This document shows, piece after piece, positions 8,479-16,850 of a stretch of DNA of 64,000 nucleotides (its first letter is position 1; every line of letters starts with the position of its first letter). The stretch is from the NCBI GenBank assembly GCA_964565715.1, contig CAZMGG010000009.1, positions 1 to 64,000 of the forward strand. Reading direction: 5' to 3'. Source of the DNA: CAZMGG01 sp964565715 (GTDB lineage Bacteria > Planctomycetota > UBA1135 > UBA2386). A model generated the notes under the pieces. The model searched no databases. It worked only from the letters and a program-made list of their open reading frames with translations, and had not been told where the DNA came from. The position numbers and the translations under genes are program-made.

Positions 8479-9209
8479 TCGGCAAGGCCCTGCGCGTGGT
8501 GCCGCGGCATGCGCACCAGGCGATCCAGATCGTCTTCGGCCATGCCGGACCGATCGCGCTGCGCGACGGCGACGCGGGCCGGTGGGTGGAACACACGCTC
8601 GGCCTCATCCCGTCGCGGCAGCCGCATTCCATGGACGCGACGCGGGCGTCCTACAACGCGATCATCTTCGTCGAGCCCGAGACCCCGGCCGGGCGGGCGC
8701 TGGCCGGGCGATGCCCGCGGGGCGGGATCGCGGCGCTCGACGATCCGGGCGCCGCCCGGGCCGCGGCGGCGCTGTTCGCCGGCTGGCTCGGCGGTGCCTG
8801 CCGGGAGGATCTGATCGCCGGTGCGCGTCGGGTGGTCGATGCGTTGACCCGGGGCGAGGCGCCGCCGGTGGTCACCGACGAACGGATCAGCTGGGCCGTC
8901 GCCCACATCCAGACCGGTCTGCAGCGGGCGATCACGCTGGAAGAGGTGGCGCGGCACGTCCACCTGTCGCCGAGCCGCTGCCGGCACCTGTTCCGCGAAC
9001 AGACCGGCATGGGGCTGCGGCCGTACGTGCTGTGGCGGCGGTTCCTGCACGCCTGGTCGCTGCTGGCGGCCGGTGCATCGGTGACGGCGGCGGCGCACGG
9101 CGCGGGCTTCGCCGATGCGGCGCATTTCACGCGGACTTCCCGCGCGACGTTCGGATTCGCTCCCTCCCTGCTCACCGTCCAGGATGGACGGAAGGAAGAC
9201 AGACCATGA
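8421..9209 (+). CDS. AraC-family transcriptional regulator
   Basis: A regulator of about 262 aa. The C-terminus (from about residue 160) has two helix-turn-helix motifs: ITLEEVARHVHLSPSRCRHLFREQ and SVTAAAHGAGFADAAHFTRTSRATFG. The N-terminal part, with PRHAHQAIQIVFG, looks like a cupin-type ligand domain. I place the start at GTG 8421 because WDGGCLMIG is part of the domain. ATG 8367 and the ATGA-coupled ATG 8475 are also possible. It overlaps the monooxygenase gene and is followed by an ATGA overlap with the membrane protein, so it is probably a local regulator of this three-gene unit. Confidence 0.85.
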   Translation: MAAPIGIGDFIAWDGGCLMIGKALRVVPRHAHQAIQIVFGHAGPIALRDGDAGRWVEHTLGLIPSRQPHSMDATRASYNAIIFVEPETPAGRALAGRCPRGGIAALDDPGAARAAAALFAGWLGGACREDLIAGARRVVDALTRGEAPPVVTDERISWAVAHIQTGLQRAITLEEVARHVHLSPSRCRHLFREQTGMGLRPYVLWRRFLHAWSLLAAGASVTAAAHGAGFADAAHFTRTSRATFGFAPSLLTVQDGRKEDRP

Positions 9210-9643
9210 TGCCAGTCCTGATCGGTGTGGGCCTCGGGCTCCTCGTGTGTTCCGCCATGCAGTTGCTCGGCTTCAGTCGCGACCGCGCCTTCTACCCGAC
9301 GGTCCTGATCGTGGTCGCGAGCTACTACGTCCTGTTCGCGGTGATGGGCGGGTCGTCGGCCTGCCTGGTCACCGAGACGGTGATCATGGGCGGCTTCGTG
9401 ACCCTGGCCGCGACGGGCTTCAAGATGAGCCCCTGGCTGGTCGTCGCGGGCCTCGCCGGTCATGGCGTGCTCGACTTCTTCCACGATGACCTGGTGGCGA
9501 ACGCCGGGGTGCCGCCGTACTGGCCGCCGTTCTGCCTCGCGTTCGACGTGACCGCCGCGGTCTGGCTCGCCTGGCTGATCCTGCGCGGCGGGTCGCGCCG
9601 CCGACCCGAACCGGGCCCCGCGGCGGGCCAGCCCGCCGGCTGA
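9206..9643 (+). CDS. Small four-helix integral membrane protein
   Basis: A 145-aa hydrophobic protein. Four transmembrane stretches are evident: VLIGVGLGLLVCSAMQLLG, the segment around VLIVVASYYVLFAVMGG, VIMGGFVTLAATGF, and AFDVTAAVWLAWLIL. A conserved-looking loop, HGVLDFFHDDL with PPYWPPFC, precedes the last helix. ATG 9206 overlaps the AraC stop (ATGA) with GGAAGGAAG just upstream, so the start is well supported. The function is unknown; cotranscription with the monooxygenase and regulator suggests a shared substrate or stress. Confidence 0.75.
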   Translation: MMPVLIGVGLGLLVCSAMQLLGFSRDRAFYPTVLIVVASYYVLFAVMGGSSACLVTETVIMGGFVTLAATGFKMSPWLVVAGLAGHGVLDFFHDDLVANAGVPPYWPPFCLAFDVTAAVWLAWLILRGGSRRRPEPGPAAGQPAG

Positions 9644-9790
9644 TCGGGCATCTCGCTCGCGGGGCATGGCATGGGACCTGAACCGGCCGGCGCCGGTACG
9701 TGGCTTGCTCCTGCTCACCCGGATGACGCTCGCCAGAGCGTCCCGAGCATCCCGACCACCGTTCAGTCGCCGCGGGCGACGGAGACCAGC

Positions 9791-10399
9791 GTGACCACTG
9801 CCGAGAACCAATCTGTCACCGACCTCGTCCTGCAGGCCCTCGAGACCGAACTCGGCGGCGTGCAGGTCTACAACATGGCCCTGCAGTGCGTGCAGAACGA
9901 AGACCTGCGCGAGGAGTGGCAGAAGTACCTGGAACAGACCGAGCGGCACGTCGCCGTCATGCGCGAGGTGTGCGAGGCCCTGCAACTCGATCCGGAGCAG
10001 GAGACCTCCGGCCGGAAGGTGGTGCGTCACCTGGGCGAGTCGCTGGTGCAGGCGATGCAGATGGCGCTCGATGCAGGCACACCGGAAGCCGCGGAACTGG
10101 TGGCGGCAGAATGCGTGGTGCTGGCGGAGACCAAGGACCACCTGAACTGGCAGCTGCTCGGCAGGGTCGCGCAGCTGCACGAAGGCGCGCCGCACGACCG
10201 GCTCCTGGAGGCCCACGACGAGGTCGAGGGTGAGGAGGACCAGCACCTGTACCACTCGACCGGCTGGGCCCGGGAACTGTGGCTGCAGGCGCTGGGGCTC
10301 GAGGCGGAACTGCCGCCGCCGGAGGAGACCGAGGACGTGCAGTCGGCCGCCGAGGCGGCGGCGGCGAAGTCGGACAGCGAAGCGGCTCGTTCGGAGTGA
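9791..10399 (+). CDS. Ferritin-like four-helix protein
   Basis: About 202 aa with heptad-like long helices and spaced Glu/His residues typical of a ferritin-like di-iron bundle: LETELGGVQVYNMAL, YLEQTERHVAVMREV (E..xxH), ECVVLAETKDHLNW and AHDEVEGEEDQHLYH. The C-terminal 30 residues are acidic and Ala-rich. GTG 9791 is preferred because GGAG lies about 7 nt upstream and the bundle begins right after; an in-frame ATG at 9671 would add a low-complexity leader. The role is probably iron or oxidative-stress related, by analogy only. Confidence 0.65.
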   Translation: MTTAENQSVTDLVLQALETELGGVQVYNMALQCVQNEDLREEWQKYLEQTERHVAVMREVCEALQLDPEQETSGRKVVRHLGESLVQAMQMALDAGTPEAAELVAAECVVLAETKDHLNWQLLGRVAQLHEGAPHDRLLEAHDEVEGEEDQHLYHSTGWARELWLQALGLEAELPPPEETEDVQSAAEAAAAKSDSEAARSE

Positions 10400-10479
10400 A
10401 CGGACGGTCACCGGCGCAGGCATGCCGCTTGCGGTGGGGCTCCGCCTTCTTTCCTCTTCCCACTGTCAGGACACCCGTC

Positions 10480-11289
10480 ATGAACCCTCCCTATGACCCC
10501 GTCTCTTCCGATCCCGCCTTCGCGCACTCGCACGCGGTCGGCATCGTCCGTGACCCAGCGCCCCAACCATGGGGTGCGATCCTCGGCGGTTCCCTCGCCG
10601 GCGTCGGCGCCCTGGCGCTGATGGCCACCCTCGGCGCGGCCATTGGCATCTCTGCCGGTGCCGCCACGGCGGACGAGGTGTCCACCGCGGAAACCGCGGC
10701 CAACGCCGCGATCGGGTTCGGCCTCGGTGCTGCCGTGTGGACGATCCTCACCGCCGCCGTGGTCGGGCTGGTGGGGGGCAAGGTGCTGAAGACGCTGGGT
10801 CGTCCGGGAACGCTGTGGCGCCCGGGCCTGTTCGGCACCCTGACCTGGGCGGGTGGCCTCATGCTGGCGGGCCTGCTGACCGCTTCCGGAGCGGCCGGGC
10901 TGCTGGGCGGCGCCAGCGGTCTGGCAGGGGCGGCGGCGGCGCAGAGCCAGCCCTTCGCATCCCGGACCCTGGATCCCACGCTGCCCGGCCTCCGCGGCAG
11001 CGAGCGAGTGGCCGATCGGCTCGTGGACGGTGCGACGCCGCGCGACGCAACTGCCACCCGCGACAATCGCGACACCCGCGAGGCCGGCGTGGTGCTGACC
11101 CCCGAGGAGCGCGTGCGGGCCCGGGCGGCGGCCGAGCGCGCCGCCACGGCCGCGGCCACCGCCGCGTGGGTCGCCCTGATCTCGATGCTGGTGGGCCTCG
11201 GCGCCACGATCCTCGGCGCGCGACCGCGCCAGGGCGAGGAGCGGGCCGTTCCGGTGCGGACCGGGCGCTCGCCGGTGGCGGTGGGCTGA
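10480..11289 (+). CDS. Membrane protein with Gly/Ala-rich helices
   Basis: A 269-aa protein from ATG 10480. After a short soluble N-terminus (PQPWGAILGGS) there are three close transmembrane segments (about residues 25-50, 80-105 and 120-150). A soluble, Arg/Thr-rich loop then carries LTPEERVRARAAAERAA, followed by a final transmembrane helix WVALISMLVGLGATILGA. The arrangement resembles small bacterial membrane proteins of unknown function that follow stress genes. No catalytic motif is visible. It is about 80 bp after the ferritin-like gene on the same strand and could be cotranscribed. Confidence 0.65.
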   Translation: MNPPYDPVSSDPAFAHSHAVGIVRDPAPQPWGAILGGSLAGVGALALMATLGAAIGISAGAATADEVSTAETAANAAIGFGLGAAVWTILTAAVVGLVGGKVLKTLGRPGTLWRPGLFGTLTWAGGLMLAGLLTASGAAGLLGGASGLAGAAAAQSQPFASRTLDPTLPGLRGSERVADRLVDGATPRDATATRDNRDTREAGVVLTPEERVRARAAAERAATAAATAAWVALISMLVGLGATILGARPRQGEERAVPVRTGRSPVAVG

Positions 11290-11386
11290 GCCGGCACTCT
11301 GGGCGCAGCCCGCCGACGTTCCTCTTCAGCAGCGCCTCGTGGGCGGATGGCGACGCCGGCGGCGTCACTCGCTACCGTCCACCGGC

Positions 11387-12190
11387 GTGAACCACCCGAT
11401 CGCCCAGGCCGTCGCGCTGGTCTGCCATGCGAACGCGGCGCTGCGCGGCGGCGGGCGGATCGGGTTTCCGCGCACGCACTCGACGGCGCAGTTCTGCGAG
11501 TGGATCCGGTTCGTGTCGTCCCGGTGGTCGTTCTCGGGCGCCCTGCAGGTCGCCATCGCCGACGAGCCGGAGGCCTGGTTCGCGGCGCTCCGGGCGGCGG
11601 GGCGCCGGCGGCTGCTGCTGGTGCCGTCGCAACCGCTCCGCGTCGTCGGTTCGTGGACACTCGGCCCGGCGGGGGCGTGGGGCATCCGGGCGCGGGGCGG
11701 ATCCACCCGCGACGAGGTGTGGAGCAGCCGCTGGGATCGTGGCGGCGACGCCGTCGACCGGCGCATCTGGCGGGTCACCTACGTCGCGGTCCGGGCGTGG
11801 CGCTGGCCCGCGCTGGCGTCACCACCACGGCTCGATGCCGTGCGGCAGCGGTTGACCGCCGCGCTGACTCCGGTCCGCGCGTTCGCCGAGCGGCACGGGT
11901 GCGGCATGTTTGCCGATGCGTTCGCCGCGGCGCTGCGGATGCTCGACACCGGGCGCGCCGACGACGTCTACCACCGCGACCTGGCTCCGCCGGGTTGCCT
12001 GCCGGACGAGGCGGAGGTGCTGCTCGCCGCGTGCCAGAAGGCCTGGGTGTTCGGCGGCATGGGTTCGTGGAACGACCTCGCCTTCGGCGCGGCCCAGGGC
12101 GAGTACGAACGACTGACCCGCGCGCTGCTCGCGGCCGTCGAAGGGGCGATCGCCGCCGGCGCCAACGCTTCGGCGGCGGCCGACGCGTGA
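11387..12190 (+). CDS. Conserved-looking protein of unknown function
   Basis: About 267 aa from GTG 11387 (MNHPIAQAVALVCHANAAL if read as Met). No signal peptide or membrane helix. Aromatic and acidic stretches such as STAQFCEWIRFV, AWGIRARGGS and KAWVFGGMGSWND are regularly spaced, indicating a folded globular protein, but I do not recognise the family. The C-terminus contains GEYERLTRALLAAVEGAI. The other reading frames here lack this composition, so this is the coding frame. Confidence 0.6.
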   Translation: MNHPIAQAVALVCHANAALRGGGRIGFPRTHSTAQFCEWIRFVSSRWSFSGALQVAIADEPEAWFAALRAAGRRRLLLVPSQPLRVVGSWTLGPAGAWGIRARGGSTRDEVWSSRWDRGGDAVDRRIWRVTYVAVRAWRWPALASPPRLDAVRQRLTAALTPVRAFAERHGCGMFADAFAAALRMLDTGRADDVYHRDLAPPGCLPDEAEVLLAACQKAWVFGGMGSWNDLAFGAAQGEYERLTRALLAAVEGAIAAGANASAAADA

Positions 12191-12351
12191 TGCGCCTCGC
12201 CACGCGGGCGCGGGCATGCCGATTGCAGCGGCGGGCGCCGGCACGCCGGCCTCCCCGCGGGAAGTAGATTGCCAGCTTCGCGACGCCGGCTACCCGCTGC
12301 GTCAGCGGTCGCCGGCGCCGCAGCCGACCCGGATCCGGGCAGGAGTCCCAC

Positions 12352-14265
12352 ATGCTCGCGTCTCGTTCCGCCGTGCGTCGCTTCGCGTCCCCCATCCTGG
12401 TCCTGGTCGCCGGCACGACCGGACTGGCCCAGCTGCCGCCCGAGAACGGGCACTGGGAGCATCAGCGGTTGGACAGCGGCCGCCGGGCCAACGTCACGCC
12501 GATCGCCGCCGTGGTCTGGCAGCAGATCGTCGTCGCGCCGCCGGCCAGCCCCTGGCTGCGGGTGTTCTTCGAACGCACCCACCTGCCGCCGGGCAGCCTC
12601 GTGCGCCTGGTCGCGCTGCGCGACGGCGCCGAGCAGCGGCTGCGTCAGGAACACGTGGAGCAGTGGGGCCACGGCAGCGCGTTCTTCAACGGCAATGCGG
12701 TGCTGGTGCAGCTCGAGGCCGGGCCCGGCACGATCGACAACCAGCTCGTCATCGATCGGCTGTGGGTCGGCGACGACCCCGCCACCATGACGGTCCTGGA
12801 GTCGATCTGCGGCGCGACCGACGACCGCATCCCGGGCAGCCACCCGGCCATCGGTCGGACCAACACCGGCTGCACCGGCTGGATCACCAACCAGCCCACG
12901 ACCAGCAACAACAAGTGCCACCTGTCCGCCGGCCACTGCTTCCCGCGCTCGACCACCATCGCGTTCTCCATCCCCTCCTCGAACGCGAACTGCTCCCTGG
13001 TGCATCCCCATCCCGACTACCAGTTCGCGATCGACACCGGCACGATGCGCTCGGTCAACCTCGGAGTCGGCAACGACTACGCCGCCTTCCGCTGCTTCCA
13101 CAACCCCAACACCGGCCTGTCGACCTACGAGACGATGGGTGCCCAGATCGCCCTGGCCACGACGATTCCGCCGGTCAACACCATCGCCCGCGTCACCGGT
13201 TTCGGGATCGACGGCAGCGACACCGACGGGGCGCCGGGCGGCAACAACAACTGCACCTGCCGGCCGACCGACGGCACCGGGGTCCGCAACCAGATCCAGC
13301 AGACCCACACCGGCCGGCTCACAGCCGTCGACCCGGATTCGCTGCGCTATCTGATCGACACCTGCCGCGGCAACTCGGGTTCGCCGGTGTTCGAGGACGG
13401 CCCGGTGGGCCACGCCATCGCGATTCACACCGCCGGCGGTTGCGGCGGGTCGGGCAATGCCGGCACCACGATCACCAAGACCGCACTGCAGAACGCCATC
13501 CGGGCGGTGTCCGGCCTGCCGACCGGCAGCCCGATTCCCGGCGACCTGTGCCAGGCCGGCGCCGCGATCGATCTCGGCACCAATGGGCCGTACAGCAACG
13601 TGGGGTCGACGAGTTCGGCGCCGGCGTTCCCCTGCGGCGGCGGCGGCAGCGATGTGTGGTTCCGTTTCACCGCTACCGCCTCCGCGCCGCACACGTTCTC
13701 GACCTGCGGTGCGGGCACGCTGGACACGGTGCTGGAGGTCTTCACCGGCACCTGCGCCAACCTGGTCAGCCTCGGCTGCAACGACGACGCCTGCGGCACC
13801 AACTCGCGGCTGACCGTGCCGCTGCAGCAGGGGCAGGCCTGTCTCCTGCGGGTCGGCGGCAAGAACGGCACCCAGGGCAGCTTCGAGCTCACGGCCCTGC
13901 CAGGCACGGGACTGGGAACCCTCACCACGGTGACCACCGGCTGCGGCAGCCTGACCCTGCAGTCGACCGGTTCGCCCGAACTGGGCAGCACCCTGTCGTT
14001 CCACCTGGACGGCGTCCAGGGCATCCCGTACGTGCGGCTCGGCTTCCAGCAACTGAACCAGCTGCTGTGCCCGCCGGCGCCGTGCCGCCTGGGACCGGCC
14101 TCGGACGTCGGCCTGATCGGCAGCAGCCACGTCCTGGAGATCCCCACCGCCGCCGCGTTCCTCGGCCTGACCGTGGGCGTGCAGGCGGCCGACCTGCTGG
14201 CGCCCGGCGGCTGCGGCGCCGTGCCGATCGCGCTGTCCGACACGATCCTGATCACGATAGGGTGA
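12352..14265 (+). CDS. Secreted trypsin-like serine protease with PPC-like and C-terminal beta domains
   Basis: A 637-aa protein with an N-terminal signal peptide (SPILVLVAGTTGLAQ). The chymotrypsin-fold triad is visible: H195 in LSAGHCF, D242 in VGNDYAAF and S342 in CRGNSGSPVF. Cys pairs around the active site (KCHLSAGHC, DTCRGNSG) suggest disulfides. A jelly-roll domain like bacterial pre-peptidase C-terminal domains follows (about 395-520, SDVWFRFTATASAPHTFSTC). The last 110 residues form a beta-rich tail similar in layout to other secreted proteins in this window. It is expected to act outside the cytoplasm on peptides. ATG 12352 fits the signal peptide. Confidence 0.85.
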   Translation: MLASRSAVRRFASPILVLVAGTTGLAQLPPENGHWEHQRLDSGRRANVTPIAAVVWQQIVVAPPASPWLRVFFERTHLPPGSLVRLVALRDGAEQRLRQEHVEQWGHGSAFFNGNAVLVQLEAGPGTIDNQLVIDRLWVGDDPATMTVLESICGATDDRIPGSHPAIGRTNTGCTGWITNQPTTSNNKCHLSAGHCFPRSTTIAFSIPSSNANCSLVHPHPDYQFAIDTGTMRSVNLGVGNDYAAFRCFHNPNTGLSTYETMGAQIALATTIPPVNTIARVTGFGIDGSDTDGAPGGNNNCTCRPTDGTGVRNQIQQTHTGRLTAVDPDSLRYLIDTCRGNSGSPVFEDGPVGHAIAIHTAGGCGGSGNAGTTITKTALQNAIRAVSGLPTGSPIPGDLCQAGAAIDLGTNGPYSNVGSTSSAPAFPCGGGGSDVWFRFTATASAPHTFSTCGAGTLDTVLEVFTGTCANLVSLGCNDDACGTNSRLTVPLQQGQACLLRVGGKNGTQGSFELTALPGTGLGTLTTVTTGCGSLTLQSTGSPELGSTLSFHLDGVQGIPYVRLGFQQLNQLLCPPAPCRLGPASDVGLIGSSHVLEIPTAAAFLGLTVGVQAADLLAPGGCGAVPIALSDTILITIG

Positions 14266-14365
14266 GCAGGCCCACCCCGGCGAGCTCTCGAGTCGCCGGT
14301 GAAGCAGGGATCCCCACCGATCGCAGGCGGCCTGGCGCTAAGCTGGACCGGCTCCAGGAGCCCAC

Positions 14366-14893
14366 ATGGATCGCAGCATCGACGTCCAGAACCTCACCCT
14401 CCCCCTCGAGCGCGACGTATTCTTGCGCACCCTGGTCCGCCACCTGTCCGGCGCCCTCCAGGAGGTCGTTGGACTGGAGGAAGCGAGCGGTTTCGTCTCG
14501 CTGGTCGGCCAGCGCATGGGCGATGAGATCGGCAACTCCTACCGGGCTGCGCTGAACGTGGCGCGCCTTGATCGGGACCTGGTGCGCGACGTTTGCCTTG
14601 ACCTGAAGCGCCGTATCCAGGGCGACTTCTACGTCATCGAGGAGGACGCCGAGAAGATCGTGTTCGGCAACCGCGCCTGCCCGTTCGCGGAGAAGGTCCT
14701 CGGCCGGAGTGCCCTCTGCATGATGACCAGCAATGTCTTCGGCACGATTGCCGCCGACAACCTCGGCTACGGCAAGGTCGTACTCGAGGAGACGATTGCC
14801 GCGGGCCACCCCACCTGTCGGGTCGTCCTGTACCTGACGCCCTCGGAGGAAGCCAATGCCGCGGATGGTCGGGAGTACCTCGCCGCCGACTAG
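14366..14893 (+). CDS. MetOD1-domain sensor/output protein
   Basis: A 175-aa protein. The C-terminal half has ACPFAEKVLGRSALCMMTS followed by NVFGTIAADNLGYGKVVLEETIA, which I recognise as the 'methanogen output domain 1' (MetOD1) signature. This small domain is found next to or fused with bacterial and archaeal histidine kinases, and its Cys residues may bind a ligand or metal. The N-terminal part is helical. The gene overlaps the histidine kinase by 38 nt, whose ribosome site lies inside this gene, so the two are translationally coupled and probably form one signalling unit. Confidence 0.78.
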   Translation: MDRSIDVQNLTLPLERDVFLRTLVRHLSGALQEVVGLEEASGFVSLVGQRMGDEIGNSYRAALNVARLDRDLVRDVCLDLKRRIQGDFYVIEEDAEKIVFGNRACPFAEKVLGRSALCMMTSNVFGTIAADNLGYGKVVLEETIAAGHPTCRVVLYLTPSEEANAADGREYLAAD

Positions 14894-16850
14894 CGTGACC
14901 CTCCTCGATCGCGCCATCCCCTTCCTGCGGGCGTTCCCTGACGCTGCGATCCTCGTCACGGGGCGCGGCGTCCTGCTGGCGGCGAACAAGCGTGCGTGTG
15001 AGGTCCTCGGCCTCCGTTCGGAACGCAAGCCCGACTGCCTGCTGCAACGACTGGTGCAGGACCCGGAGGAGCGGATCGCGAGATCCCTTCGCAGCTGGGC
15101 ACGTTCCACCACGCCGCTCCCGGGTGCGCTGTCACTGGTCGTCGGGGGATCGGTGACGGTCTACAACGCGACTGGTTCCGTGGTGGCGCCGGCGACGGCG
15201 GGGGAACCAGCCTGCATCCTGATCCGATTCTGGCCGCGGGCCGCGGGCAACCGGTTCGTCCTGCTGAACCAGAAGGTCGCCGAACTGAACGGCGAGATGG
15301 CGCGCCGTGCGCGCGTGGAAGCCCAGCTTCGTCTGAGCGAGCTGGCCCTGCAGGAGAGGGTCAAGGAAGCCGAGGCCCTCAATCGCACCAAGGATGAGTT
15401 TCTCGCGACGGTCTCCCACGAACTCCGGACACCGCTGAGTGCCATCCTTGGCTGGTCCTGGGTATTGCAGCGTCGCACCCTCGACGAGGAGATCCGGAAG
15501 GGGATCGCGGTCATCCATCGCAATGCCGAGGCGCAGGGCAAGCTGATCGACGACATCCTCGACGTGTCCCGGATCATCGCCGGCAAGATGCTGATCGAGG
15601 TGCATCCCGCCGATCTGGCCGCGCTCGTCGAGGAGGCAGTCGATGTGGTTCGGCCATCCGCCGCCGCCAAGCAACTGCAGGTCTCCCTGGATCTGCCGGG
15701 GCAAGCCATGCCCTTTGTCGCTGATCCGGACCGCATCCGGCAAGCGGTCTGGAACGTGCTGTCGAACGCGGTCAAGTTCACGGACCGTGGCGGCTCCATC
15801 CGCGTGACGGTGCGCCAGGACGGCCAGCAGTTCCATGTAAGGGTTGCCGACACGGGTATCGGCATCGAGCCGGCCTTCCTGCCACTGGTGTTCGATCGCT
15901 TCCGACAGGCCGACGGATCGACCACCAGGCGCACCGGGGGACTGGGGCTGGGCCTGGCGCTGGTGCGGTCGATCGTCGAGTTGCATGGGGGAACCGTGAC
16001 AGCCGCCAGCGATGGCCTCGGTACCGGGGCAACGTTCACGGTCTCCCTTCCGGTGCGCGCCGTCGGCCCGAGTGAGGCCGAAACCACCGTTTCGAGGGGT
16101 GAGGAAGTCAGGATCCAACCTCCAGACGCCAGCATCCTGAGCGGCGTGAAGACGCTGGTGGTCGACGACGAAGTCGACGCCCGCGACCTCCTGCGCACGC
16201 TGTTGACCGATGCGGGCAGTGAGGTCATGACCGCACCGTCGGTAGCGGCAGCATTCGAGGTGTTGGCGCACTTCAGTCCTGACGTGCTGGTGAGCGACAT
16301 CGGCATGCCCGATGAGAACGGCCATTCTTTCCTGCAGCGCCTGCGCCAGTTCGTGCCGGAAGCCGGCGGTGACATCCCCGCCATAGCCCTTTCCGCATAT
16401 GCCCGCAGCGAAGACCGGGATCGCGCGATTGCCGCGGGTTTCACCGTGCATCTCGGCAAGCCGGTCAGCCCGGAGGAACTGGTGTCGACGACGAGGGCAC
16501 GAAGACCACCATGGTCACCACACCGCGGGCCCAGTCGAAGCACAGAGGCGCTTCAGGCTTTGGTGTGGGTAGAAGCGGGGGCCCCGGCCGCCCGTCGGCG
16601 ATCCTCCCAGGCCCCCGAGGCTGGCGCCGCCTCGAAGGACTCTGCCGCGAGGGGTGCCTGTGCCACATCCCCGGGAAACCCCGAGAACGGGCCGAAACGG
16701 CCAAGTAGAGAGTCTTCGGGAAAAGGGAAGAGGAGGGGGGTGCCCCAGCGGCAGGGGGAACCCGAAGGTGGGGTTCCCCCGAGAGCGGTCCCCGCGGGGT
16801 GCGAACGACCATCGACCGGGCGCTCCTGGGCAACCCACACGACTTCCTGA
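14856..16850 (+). CDS. Hybrid sensor histidine kinase (PAS-HisKA-HATPase-REC) with abnormal C-terminus
   Basis: A PAS-like N-domain (VTGRGVLLAANKRACEVLG), a coiled coil, then HisKA with the phospho-acceptor H188 in SHELRTPLS. The HATPase follows with N-box NVLSNAVKFT, G1 DTGIGI and G2 GGLGLGLALV. A receiver domain has acceptor D481 (VSDIGMP) and K in HLGKPVSPEEL. No transmembrane helix, so it is a cytoplasmic sensor. GGAGGA sits 5 nt before ATG 14856; GTG 14895 is an alternative. A normal protein would end near 16490, soon after the receiver. Instead the frame runs about 120 residues through low-complexity, hairpin-rich DNA that overlaps the facing Kelch gene, suggesting a frameshift, rearrangement or assembly error. 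Confidence 0.82.
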   Translation: MPRMVGSTSPPTSVTLLDRAIPFLRAFPDAAILVTGRGVLLAANKRACEVLGLRSERKPDCLLQRLVQDPEERIARSLRSWARSTTPLPGALSLVVGGSVTVYNATGSVVAPATAGEPACILIRFWPRAAGNRFVLLNQKVAELNGEMARRARVEAQLRLSELALQERVKEAEALNRTKDEFLATVSHELRTPLSAILGWSWVLQRRTLDEEIRKGIAVIHRNAEAQGKLIDDILDVSRIIAGKMLIEVHPADLAALVEEAVDVVRPSAAAKQLQVSLDLPGQAMPFVADPDRIRQAVWNVLSNAVKFTDRGGSIRVTVRQDGQQFHVRVADTGIGIEPAFLPLVFDRFRQADGSTTRRTGGLGLGLALVRSIVELHGGTVTAASDGLGTGATFTVSLPVRAVGPSEAETTVSRGEEVRIQPPDASILSGVKTLVVDDEVDARDLLRTLLTDAGSEVMTAPSVAAAFEVLAHFSPDVLVSDIGMPDENGHSFLQRLRQFVPEAGGDIPAIALSAYARSEDRDRAIAAGFTVHLGKPVSPEELVSTTRARRPPWSPHRGPSRSTEALQALVWVEAGAPAARRRSSQAPEAGAASKDSAARGACATSPGNPENGPKRPSRESSGKGKRRGVPQRQGEPEGGVPPRAVPAGCERPSTGRSWATHTTS

